A DNA stretch of 53,367 nt from Candidatus Hydrogenedentota bacterium (GTDB lineage Bacteria; Hydrogenedentota; Hydrogenedentia; Hydrogenedentales; Hydrogenedentaceae): contig JAOAHN010000057.1 of assembly GCA_026415215.1 (NCBI GenBank), positions 1 to 53,367 of the forward strand, in the 5' to 3' direction. The stretch's first letter is position 1; every line of letters starts with the position of its first letter. Below the pieces are notes generated by a model. It was not told the DNA's origin and ran no database searches. It saw only the letters and a list, made by a program, of their open reading frames with translations. The position numbers and the translations under genes are program-made. Below, piece by piece: positions 37,709 to 45,580 of the stretch.

Positions 37709-37771
37709 GATATTACATAGCCTTTTTTATAAAAATTAAGAGCACTGGAAATAAAAAAGTAGATTTCAGAT

Positions 37772-39385
37772 ATGTTCTTAGAAAATCTAAAAAAGTTTTT
37801 CCTCTGGATAATCGTATTTTTACTTATATTAGGAGTGGGGGCTCTCAGGGTATACAAAATTTCTCAAAGACCAATGCACTGCGATGAGGCTAACCAAGCA
37901 TATAAGACAGGTGTACTCCTCGAAAGGGGACTCTATAAATATGACCCCTATGAACATCATGGGCCTTTTCTATACTATGCCACCTTACCGGTATTTTGGC
38001 TTTACGGCATAAAGACATTCCCCGAAACTACAGAAATAATGTACAGAATTGTCCCAGTTTTTTTCAGCCTACTTTTATTCCTTTTGCTTCTACCCTTACG
38101 AAACTATTTTGGAACTGTTGCGTTTTGTTTTTCTTTCCTGTTTCTATCATTTTCAAATGCATTCTTTTTTTACAGTAGATATTACATTCACGAGATGGCT
38201 TTTGTATTTTTTTCAGCTCTTTTTACAATACTTGTCTGGAACTATCTATTACATCCTTCACACATAACAGCATTAATAGGTGGAATAGTTGCGTCCCTTG
38301 CCTTCGCCACTAAAGAGACTTCCATTATCACCATTCCATCGGCTTTGTTAGCCGGCTTGTGTGTTTACACTATTAGAATTAAATTAAGAGTAGAAAACGG
38401 TAATAACCTTGCATGCTTGTCACTAAGGAGATTCATTCCTCACATAATTTTATTTATGATTGGTTTTATTCCTGTATGGTTATTTTTTTATTCATCTTTC
38501 TTCACCAATTGGGCAGGGCTCATTGACTTCTTCCGAGCTTATATAGCCTACATAGTAAGAGCCTCAGGAAAAGGATCTTCCGGCATTCACGACAAACCAT
38601 GGTGGTACTACCTTCAAATAATCACCTACTTTAACAAAACAGTAGGTCCCATTTGGACAGAACTTCATATATTAATCCCGAGTGCAGTAGGAGTCATAGC
38701 AGTTCTGAGTAAAATTTTTAAATCTACTTTGAAAAAAGCAACTTTGAGCAAAGAATCTCTATTAGGGCTTCACCTATTTATATCCTATCTCTTACCATTT
38801 GCCTTACTCTCTTTAATCCCATATAAAACTCCCTGGAACATTCTTTATCCAATGTTTGGGATTATCCTTTTCTCGGGCATAGGAATATCTAAAATAATTG
38901 AAATTCCAAAAAAAATATCATTAAGAATGGCCATATTACTGTTATTCCTTTTATCCACCCTCCATCTCGTCAATTTAACTTATCAAGGAAACTTTATTTA
39001 CTATGCAGATGTATCAAATCCCTATGTGTATGCCCATACGAGCACTTCTTTGGTCAAAATGATGAACAGAATTTATGAGCTCTCAGACATTCTTAAATCA
39101 GAAAAAGAGGAACCAATAGTATTAGTTATAGATCCCAGTCATGATTATTGGCCTATTCCCTGGTATTTAAGGAAAATTTCCAAAAAGGGGTTTTACAGTG
39201 AGGTGCCAGAGGAAATAGACGAAGTAAAGATATTAGTAGTCTCTCCCAAAATCCAAGATAAAGTTAACGAGAAACTTTCTTTAGAAAAATACATGATTTT
39301 TACTTATAGTATAAGACCTTCAGAATTGAGATACCTGTATGTAGAAAAGAGTTTGTGGGGAAAATTTATGGAGTCCCGGAGATAG
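37772..39385 (+). CDS. Agl23/GT39-like integral membrane glycosyltransferase (TIGR03663-type)
   Basis: 537 residues with about ten or more transmembrane helices. The first extracytoplasmic loop has the GT-C acidic pair D38-E39 in RPMHCDEANQAYKTG, followed by YDPYEHHGPFLYY. From memory, both are signature segments of the TIGR03663 family (archaeal Agl23-associated and bacterial relatives). A soluble C-terminal segment (about 445-537) follows. Such enzymes transfer sugar from a polyprenyl-phosphate donor on the outer face of the membrane. The ALG5-like GT2 at 33702 could supply that donor. It follows a terminator and converges on the acyl-CoA synthetase gene with a 26-bp gap. Confidence 0.82.
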   Translation: MFLENLKKFFLWIIVFLLILGVGALRVYKISQRPMHCDEANQAYKTGVLLERGLYKYDPYEHHGPFLYYATLPVFWLYGIKTFPETTEIMYRIVPVFFSLLLFLLLLPLRNYFGTVAFCFSFLFLSFSNAFFFYSRYYIHEMAFVFFSALFTILVWNYLLHPSHITALIGGIVASLAFATKETSIITIPSALLAGLCVYTIRIKLRVENGNNLACLSLRRFIPHIILFMIGFIPVWLFFYSSFFTNWAGLIDFFRAYIAYIVRASGKGSSGIHDKPWWYYLQIITYFNKTVGPIWTELHILIPSAVGVIAVLSKIFKSTLKKATLSKESLLGLHLFISYLLPFALLSLIPYKTPWNILYPMFGIILFSGIGISKIIEIPKKISLRMAILLLFLLSTLHLVNLTYQGNFIYYADVSNPYVYAHTSTSLVKMMNRIYELSDILKSEKEEPIVLVIDPSHDYWPIPWYLRKISKKGFYSEVPEEIDEVKILVVSPKIQDKVNEKLSLEKYMIFTYSIRPSELRYLYVEKSLWGKFMESRR

Positions 39386-39411
39386 GGATTAATAAATTGC
39401 ATGGAAGCAGA

Positions 39412-40995
39412 TTATGATGCCACCCATTGGCGAAGGGTAAGCTTATCTACTTTCCCATTGCTTAAAAGAGGAAGTGCTTTCCTTATCTCAAACTTTCTCG
39501 GGACTTTAAATACCGCAAGATGACGCTTACAATACTCACGAAGCTCCGACTCTGTTACTTGAGCACCTAACTTAGGTACCACAAAGGCATAGCCAATCTC
39601 CCCATACAAACTATCTGGAACTCCAATTACCGCTGACATCTGAACTGCTGGATGCATCTCGAGAACATCTTCTATTTCTTTAGGGAAGACATTCTCACCT
39701 CCGGTTTTGTACATTTCGGACTTTCTACCGCACACATATAGGTATCCATTTTCGTCCACCCAGCCCAGATCCGATGTATAAAACCATCCATCCTTGTCCT
39801 TCACAAGAGAAGTTGCAGTAGGGTTATTTAAATATTCTTTCATAACCACAGGCCCCCTAAAAGCAATTTCGCCAATTTTACCTATCGCCACTTCATTTCT
39901 ATTTTCATCTACAACTTTAACCTCATAAGGTGGGACTATTCGTCCAGTAGAACTAAATAATAGTTCTACCGAGTCATCTGGCTTAGAATATGTTGTAAAT
40001 CCACAAACTTCAGTGGAACCATACCCGGTTAGTAAATAAAAATTATACTTTTTAGCAAGATCAGAAAGGACTCTAACCATTTTTTCACTTGCTGAATACG
40101 CCCCCCATACCATCACTTTCATAGAACTCCAGTCCATTTCTTGAAATTTCTTAGTGCTCATTTGCATAAGATACATAGCAGGAACTTGGCCCAAGTGTGT
40201 TATTTTTTCCTTTTCGATCTCATACAATGAGCCTTCAGGAAGAAACCTGTCCATTAAAACTATTGTTGCACCACTATATAAAGCGGTATATCCCATTTCC
40301 ACATCCGCGGCAACATGATTTATGGGAAAATGAAGTAGAATCCTCGCATCTGGGGACCAAAACATATACTTATTCTCTATCATGGCACTACACATTACAG
40401 CCCTGTGAGTGTGGAGTACTCCCTTAGGTTTTCCAGTAGATCCAGATGTGTACATCAGAAGAACCTCATCATCCTCTGTTACCTCTCTGATCCTCTTTTC
40501 TAATTCATTTTTGCTATTCGGTGTGGTTTTATAAAGAAACTCGTTATAACTTGGCAGACCGCTATCTCGAGGATCTCCTATGACCACTACTTCATGAAGA
40601 AAAGGAAACTTATTCTTAAACTCCAAAATCATTTCGAGCAGGTCTACATTCATATAGTGATCCAAAGCAAACAGAATTCTTGGTTGAGAATCTGAAAGAA
40701 AATAATAGATTTCATCCTTGGAAAATTTAGGCGAAATTCCCTGCCAAATTCCCCCCACTTTAGATGTAGCCATAAACGATGTTATGAACTCTGGGCACGC
40801 CATAGCAAGTAACGCTACCTTATCTCCTTTTCCCACCCCATGAGCAATCAATGACTCAGCTAACTGGTCAACTTTCTGCTTGAGTTGCCTCCAAGTTAGT
40901 CTAATGTCACCAAATACGATTGCTTCCTTGTTTGGTTGAACATCCGCCCAATATTCTACACTGTGCCATAATAATTTTCTATCCTCACTTTTCAT
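39412..40995 (-). CDS. AMP-forming acyl-CoA synthetase/ligase
   Basis: 527 residues, ANL superfamily. A3 motif YTSGSTGKPKG (182-192), A5-like LLTGYGSTEVCGF, A7/A8 FYTSDLGWVDENGYLYVCGR with KSEMYKTGGENVFPKEIE, and the catalytic C-terminal Lys515 in NGKVDK. All are intact, so it should activate a carboxylic acid to acyl-AMP and acyl-CoA. The substrate is unknown. A strong AGGAGG precedes the ATG, and the start overlaps the hotdog gene by 11 nt. It is the last gene of the three-gene minus-strand operon that starts at 43234. Confidence 0.93.
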   Translation of the reverse strand: MKSEDRKLLWHSVEYWADVQPNKEAIVFGDIRLTWRQLKQKVDQLAESLIAHGVGKGDKVALLAMACPEFITSFMATSKVGGIWQGISPKFSKDEIYYFLSDSQPRILFALDHYMNVDLLEMILEFKNKFPFLHEVVVIGDPRDSGLPSYNEFLYKTTPNSKNELEKRIREVTEDDEVLLMYTSGSTGKPKGVLHTHRAVMCSAMIENKYMFWSPDARILLHFPINHVAADVEMGYTALYSGATIVLMDRFLPEGSLYEIEKEKITHLGQVPAMYLMQMSTKKFQEMDWSSMKVMVWGAYSASEKMVRVLSDLAKKYNFYLLTGYGSTEVCGFTTYSKPDDSVELLFSSTGRIVPPYEVKVVDENRNEVAIGKIGEIAFRGPVVMKEYLNNPTATSLVKDKDGWFYTSDLGWVDENGYLYVCGRKSEMYKTGGENVFPKEIEDVLEMHPAVQMSAVIGVPDSLYGEIGYAFVVPKLGAQVTESELREYCKRHLAVFKVPRKFEIRKALPLLSNGKVDKLTLRQWVAS

Positions 40996-41911
40996 GGTGA
41001 GAAACCTCCTTTAACAAATCTATCTCTTTGAACAAAATCTTTCCATCTTTGATTACCTTATTGTCATTAGTATCCTTTACTGTAAAAAGATACAGCTTAT
41101 CCATATCACTATCTAATCCTGTCTCAAAAACACTTAATTTTAACAGAGTATTGGGCAAAACATAAGAAGAAAAGCGGGCATAGAGAGATTCCACTGTCTT
41201 ATTTTCAGGTGAAAAATCTACCCTCTCCAAAAATTTTTGTAGGATTCTGCCCAATATCGCTGTACCCTGATAAATAGGAGAAGGCAAACCCACCCCAACT
41301 GCAAATTTCTGAGAAGTATGTATGGGAAAGTGGATATTACTGCAACCGTCATACACATTTAAGTCATAAATATTCACATTGATTGTGCTCTCCCATATTG
41401 GAACCCTGGAAATATCTAAATCTTTAGTATTAAATGTAACCATTGATAAATAGTCTTTCCCAGCGCCCTTATCTTCACATTTGACTCCCCTTAAGAGTGA
41501 GCAAGTAAGTTCTCTAAATAGTGTTTCACCATTATCAGAAGTACCTGTATAGTTGATACAGAGTAATGTGCCTGCAATATGTGGGAGGATAGCGGAAACT
41601 TCTCCATCAATTATAATGGTTTCCCCTGCATAAATTTTTCTATACCACCTTAAATCCTCAAAATAATGAACTTGAGTAGCCAAAACATCTAAAGGGAAAT
41701 CTGATGTATCCCAAAACTCCCCAAAAGATGAAGAAATTTTCCAAGTTAGTGAAACGACATACAATGGGAAAACAAGGAGTTTCTCACTATCATCATAAAA
41801 AATAGGATTATTTACATAACATCCTGCACAATAGTTCATTGCATCTCTTTCAGAGATAGTAATTCTAAAAGGCTTACTTTTTCTACCAACATATTTAGAA
41901 GTAATTTCCAT
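40985..41911 (-). CDS. Double-hotdog (MaoC-like) protein
   Basis: 308 residues that read as two hotdog halves. The first (about 10-140) has AMNYCAGCYVNNPIFYDD and EDLRWYRKIYAGETIIIDGEV. The second (about 165-300) has NIHFPIHTSQKFAVGVGLPSPIYQGTAILGRIL, which aligns with the MaoC hydratase-2 region. The usual catalytic Asp and His of GDxNPxH are not both evident (SNIHFPIH; PIYQG where HG is common). It may be a thioester hydratase with altered residues or a non-catalytic acyl-CoA-binding protein. It lies between the UGDH-like gene (9-bp gap) and the ligase (overlap). Confidence 0.7.
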   Translation of the reverse strand: MEITSKYVGRKSKPFRITISERDAMNYCAGCYVNNPIFYDDSEKLLVFPLYVVSLTWKISSSFGEFWDTSDFPLDVLATQVHYFEDLRWYRKIYAGETIIIDGEVSAILPHIAGTLLCINYTGTSDNGETLFRELTCSLLRGVKCEDKGAGKDYLSMVTFNTKDLDISRVPIWESTINVNIYDLNVYDGCSNIHFPIHTSQKFAVGVGLPSPIYQGTAILGRILQKFLERVDFSPENKTVESLYARFSSYVLPNTLLKLSVFETGLDSDMDKLYLFTVKDTNDNKVIKDGKILFKEIDLLKEVSHHEK

Positions 41912-41920
41912 AAAGATAGC

Positions 41921-43234
41921 CTATCCTACTGGTGGTCTACCAATACTGTAATACTTGAAGCCATACGACATCATCACCTTCGGTGTATATAGATTCCTCC
42001 CATCAAAAATTACTTTTTCTCTCATTAACTGAGACATCCTTTCATAATCTGGTCTTCGGAACTCGTTCCACTCCGTTAAGACTACCAACCCATCCGCTTG
42101 TTCCAAAGGCTGATACTGCTTAGATGTAACCAAGATCTTTGAACCGTATTTCTCTCTGAGTCGTGGTCCTGCAAGAGGATCGAATACTCTCAGATTTGCT
42201 CCTTTTTCAATCAAAATATCAATAATATAGACTGCAGGAGATTCTCTTATATCGTCCGTCCTCGCCTTAAAAGATGCTCCCCAAACAGCAATAGATTTCC
42301 CCTGAACATTCCCATTGTAATGTTCCAAAATCATACTTACAAACTTTTCTCTTCTCTCAATATTAACCTTCTGAATAGACTCGAAAATATATGGTTTTAT
42401 ACCTTTTTCCCGGGCAAAAAGAATACATGAATCTATATCTTTAGGAAGCCATATCCCCCCATAACCTATGCCAGGAAACAAAAAAGTAGGACCTATTCTG
42501 GAGTCTGCTCCTACTGCTTCTCTTACTTCATTTATATCTGCCCCCCATTCCGCACATAAATCTGCTATTTGATTCATTATTGATATTCTTCCTGCCAACA
42601 TAACCGCTGTAGCGTACTTGCATAATTCTGCACTACGCGGAGACATAATAAGTAATGGTTTACCAGTTCTTAAAAAAGGGCTATATAATTCTTTCATTAT
42701 CTCTTCTACCCTGACATCTTCACAACCTACAACCACCCTATCAGGTCTCAAAAAGTCATCCACAGCGGTTCCTTGCTTTAAAAAGTCTGGATTAACTACC
42801 ACATCGAAAGGATGTGAAGTATTTTCTCTTACGGTCTCTTTTATCCGGTCTGCGGTCCCCGGAGGTGAAGTAACTTTATTAACAATAATCCTATACCCTG
42901 TCATAGAGCGGGCAATTATTTTAGCCACATCAAGTATGGGCCTCACCAAATCATCCATGGAAGAATATTTTACGACAGGGTCAAGACATAAAAATACTAA
43001 TAGGCATTTTTGCACTGACTCCTCAAGAGAAGTAGAAAAGTATAATCTCTCCTCTTCTATATTTCGAGTGACCAACTCACTTAGCCCTGGTTCGTATATG
43101 GGAAGCTCACCCCTTTTTAATCTTTCTATTTTTTCTACATCCCAATCTACACAAGTGACTATATTTCCACTTTCAGATAAGCAGGTGCCAACAACCAATC
43201 CCTGGTAACCAGTACCAACCACAGTTATTTTCAT
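41921..43234 (-). CDS. UDP-glucose/GDP-mannose dehydrogenase homologue lacking the catalytic cysteine
   Basis: 437 residues. The fold is clear: the NAD-binding VVGTGYQGLVVGTCLSESG (5-23), KVTSPPGTAD (120-129), and the C-terminal FKARTDDIRESPA. Active-site positions are changed. GGSCFPKD reads GGIWLPKD, so the nucleophilic Cys is Trp262 (codon 42449-42451). NPEFLREG reads NPDFLKQG (148-155). The Asn four residues after Lys206 is Ala210. NE is NQ (221-222). Asp266 and Lys206 remain. A normal two-step oxidation of a nucleotide sugar to a uronate is therefore unlikely. It may be a one-step oxidase or reductase, a binding protein, or act on another substrate. A sigma-70-like promoter lies just upstream. 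Confidence 0.85.
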   Translation of the reverse strand: MKITVVGTGYQGLVVGTCLSESGNIVTCVDWDVEKIERLKRGELPIYEPGLSELVTRNIEEERLYFSTSLEESVQKCLLVFLCLDPVVKYSSMDDLVRPILDVAKIIARSMTGYRIIVNKVTSPPGTADRIKETVRENTSHPFDVVVNPDFLKQGTAVDDFLRPDRVVVGCEDVRVEEIMKELYSPFLRTGKPLLIMSPRSAELCKYATAVMLAGRISIMNQIADLCAEWGADINEVREAVGADSRIGPTFLFPGIGYGGIWLPKDIDSCILFAREKGIKPYIFESIQKVNIERREKFVSMILEHYNGNVQGKSIAVWGASFKARTDDIRESPAVYIIDILIEKGANLRVFDPLAGPRLREKYGSKILVTSKQYQPLEQADGLVVLTEWNEFRRPDYERMSQLMREKVIFDGRNLYTPKVMMSYGFKYYSIGRPPVG

Positions 43235-43273
43235 TTTTCTTACTTTCCCTTTCCTTAAAATTTTTCGGATAGA

Positions 43274-43302
43274 ATGTTAACAAAATAGAAAACTAAATTC
43301 AA
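43274..43302 (-). promoter_or_regulatory. Putative sigma-70 promoter of the UGDH-like/hotdog/ligase operon
   Basis: On the minus strand, TTGAAT (43297-43302) and TAACAT (43274-43279) are separated by 17 bp, about 40 bp upstream of the UGDH-like start codon. Each hexamer matches consensus at four of six positions. Confidence 0.45.
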
Positions 43303-43365
43303 CCATTGATATTGTAAATTAGTCTAATAAAAAACCTAACATTTAATATATATGAGGAATTTTGC

Positions 43366-45576
43366 ATGGGAAAGGCTAAATTTTTAACACTATATATAGT
43401 ATTTTTACTCTCTGGTAGTATGATTTATGGACATACAGATGAGCAGATCCCCTTACCACCTCCAGAGTTTACTCAAATCCAGACAGTTCCAGAAGAGGAA
43501 CTTGGAAAAACAATAACAGAGTTTCTTTGGTATCACCTTTATAAGAGACTTGGTAATGGTCCTACAATTTTCAATAAAGAGTACCTCCTGACTGCAGACA
43601 CTTGGGTAAACGGGTTTGTAGAACCCTATAGGAATAAGCCTATCCAGGAAGTCCACAGAGAAGACTTACTTTCCATTCAAATAGACGAGGAGGGCTATAT
43701 CAACTCTCATCAGCACTTTTCTCATGCCCACGATTGGGGATGGCCCTTTCCAATTTGGACTCAAACAATGGGAGAAAGTGATAAAGGAATAGGATGGCAT
43801 TTTCAACCACTTGAAAAAGTGCCAGGGTGGGTTGGAGATTCACTAAGACATGATAAAAATTATAAGGCATGTGGAGAAGAAGCAATACTCCAGTGGACAT
43901 TGGAAAATTTAAAATCTAATGGAATTGTAAACAATAGTTGGGAACTTGAGGTTACTGGCGATTATCCCACCATTATTTCACCAAATTTATCCTTAACTGC
44001 TAAATGCATACCTTACTTCCAAATCAGGTGGAAAAGGGAACCCACTTTGGATAACCCGAGTATATTGCCCTATATAGAATGGCAAAGGGAAAAAGACGAA
44101 GGCTTCTCTTCAGACAGAAGAATGTATTTTTATCCAGAGAAAACTCACTTATCCGCAAAAGAATGGTTTCATTCAATAATACCTTTATATACTCATCCTT
44201 TATGGGAAGGTAAAATAAAGAAAATTAGATTCTGTCTTTACCCTGGTAAATGTTCAGGCAAATTTTACATAGATTCCATTTTCTCTGTATTTGACACCAG
44301 ACATACCATAAATAATCCCATATACATATTAGCGTGCAGACTCTACTTCAATTGGACTGGAGACATAGAGTTTCTCAATCAAGTAATAAACAAGATGAGG
44401 ATGGCTTTGCTATATCAAATGAAAGTCTTAGGTGGAGAAAAATATAACTGCATTGTAAATCCTTGGATTGGCCATGATGGTCTTCCTGGATTCTCGAGAG
44501 AAGGGAATAAGAAAAAGTTTGCAATAGGACATGGTATAGGAAATAACTACTGGGACCTACTTCCATTTGGGGGATATGATTGCTATGCTACTAACCAGTA
44601 TTACGCATCTATTTTAGCAATGGCAGAGATTGAAAAAGCCGTCCTCCAACATCCTGAATGGAATATACCACGAGGCGCTTTAGCGTTAGAGCCTGAGAAA
44701 CTAATTGAACATGCAGAGAAAGTAAAATTAAAATCACAAGAAATTTTCTGGGATAGAGTTAAAGGGAGGTTTATTGGATGTATAGATTTGCAAGGAAATA
44801 GACATGACTATGGATTCACCTTTCTCAATTTAGATGCAATTTGGTATGGCATTGCATCAGACGCACAATCAAAAGAGATTATGGCCTGGATAAATGGGGA
44901 AAGACTCGTAGAAGGCGATACCTCTCAAGGAAGGGATATTTATCGATGGAGGTTTGGACCACGGGCTACAACATTAAGAAATGAGGATTGGTATGTGTTC
45001 TGCTGGACACATCCAGAAAATATCCCTTGGGGAAAACAGGTTCAAGATGGTGGGGCGGTTTTAGGGTTCTCTTTTTATGACCTATGGGCTCGGTTAAATG
45101 TTTTAAGTCCAGAAAATGCTTGGGAAAGACTCAAGGAGATAGTAATTTGGGAAAGTGAGGTTAGAAAAGCAGGGGGATATAGAAAGTATTATGAAAAAGT
45201 AAACCCCGAAAATACCCTTCAAGGATGTAATACTCCCGGAGGCTTGGGAATTGATTGCGAGTTCTTTGAAAGTAGTCTTCTTCCCTCCATATTAATTTAT
45301 GGTTTTTTAGGAATTTCTCCCAGACCTGACAAATTAGTAATTTCACCAAAAATTCCAAACTTATTAGAAAAAATTATTGTAAAAAATTTGCGCTATAGAA
45401 ACTCAGTTCTTTGCGTAAGTGCAAATAAGCAGGGATTGGAAATAGATGTAACAGAAATGGCGAAAGAAATAGTATTGAAGATAGAATTCGAAAAATTAGA
45501 TACATCGACTGGTGAAAGAAAATCTATAGTTAATAATATCACCTCTCCCGGTAAATATCAGTTCTCCAGTAATTAG
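43366..45576 (+). CDS. Secreted six-hairpin (alpha/alpha barrel) glycosidase-like protein
   Basis: 736 residues. A signal peptide (about 1-24) precedes a beta-rich N-terminal part (to about 310). Next comes an (alpha/alpha)6-barrel-like region with LACRLYFNWTGDIEFLNQVINKMRMALLYQM, GHGIGNNYWDLLPFGGYDCYATNQYYASIL and GRFIGCIDLQGNRHDYGFTFLNLDA. The C-terminus, with SPRPDKLVISPKIP and the following short beta strands, resembles the tail of GH65/GH94/GH78-type enzymes. A carbohydrate-active enzyme acting outside the cytoplasm is likely; the family and catalytic acids could not be assigned. GAGGA precedes the ATG. It converges on the giant repeat protein with a 4-bp gap. Confidence 0.75.
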   Translation: MGKAKFLTLYIVFLLSGSMIYGHTDEQIPLPPPEFTQIQTVPEEELGKTITEFLWYHLYKRLGNGPTIFNKEYLLTADTWVNGFVEPYRNKPIQEVHREDLLSIQIDEEGYINSHQHFSHAHDWGWPFPIWTQTMGESDKGIGWHFQPLEKVPGWVGDSLRHDKNYKACGEEAILQWTLENLKSNGIVNNSWELEVTGDYPTIISPNLSLTAKCIPYFQIRWKREPTLDNPSILPYIEWQREKDEGFSSDRRMYFYPEKTHLSAKEWFHSIIPLYTHPLWEGKIKKIRFCLYPGKCSGKFYIDSIFSVFDTRHTINNPIYILACRLYFNWTGDIEFLNQVINKMRMALLYQMKVLGGEKYNCIVNPWIGHDGLPGFSREGNKKKFAIGHGIGNNYWDLLPFGGYDCYATNQYYASILAMAEIEKAVLQHPEWNIPRGALALEPEKLIEHAEKVKLKSQEIFWDRVKGRFIGCIDLQGNRHDYGFTFLNLDAIWYGIASDAQSKEIMAWINGERLVEGDTSQGRDIYRWRFGPRATTLRNEDWYVFCWTHPENIPWGKQVQDGGAVLGFSFYDLWARLNVLSPENAWERLKEIVIWESEVRKAGGYRKYYEKVNPENTLQGCNTPGGLGIDCEFFESSLLPSILIYGFLGISPRPDKLVISPKIPNLLEKIIVKNLRYRNSVLCVSANKQGLEIDVTEMAKEIVLKIEFEKLDTSTGERKSIVNNITSPGKYQFSSN

Positions 45577-45580
45577 AGCA

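Noticed and set aside
42618..43208. 196-codon open frame antisense to the UGDH-like gene
   Set aside because: It lies wholly inside a gene with clear family motifs on the other strand; a composition shadow.
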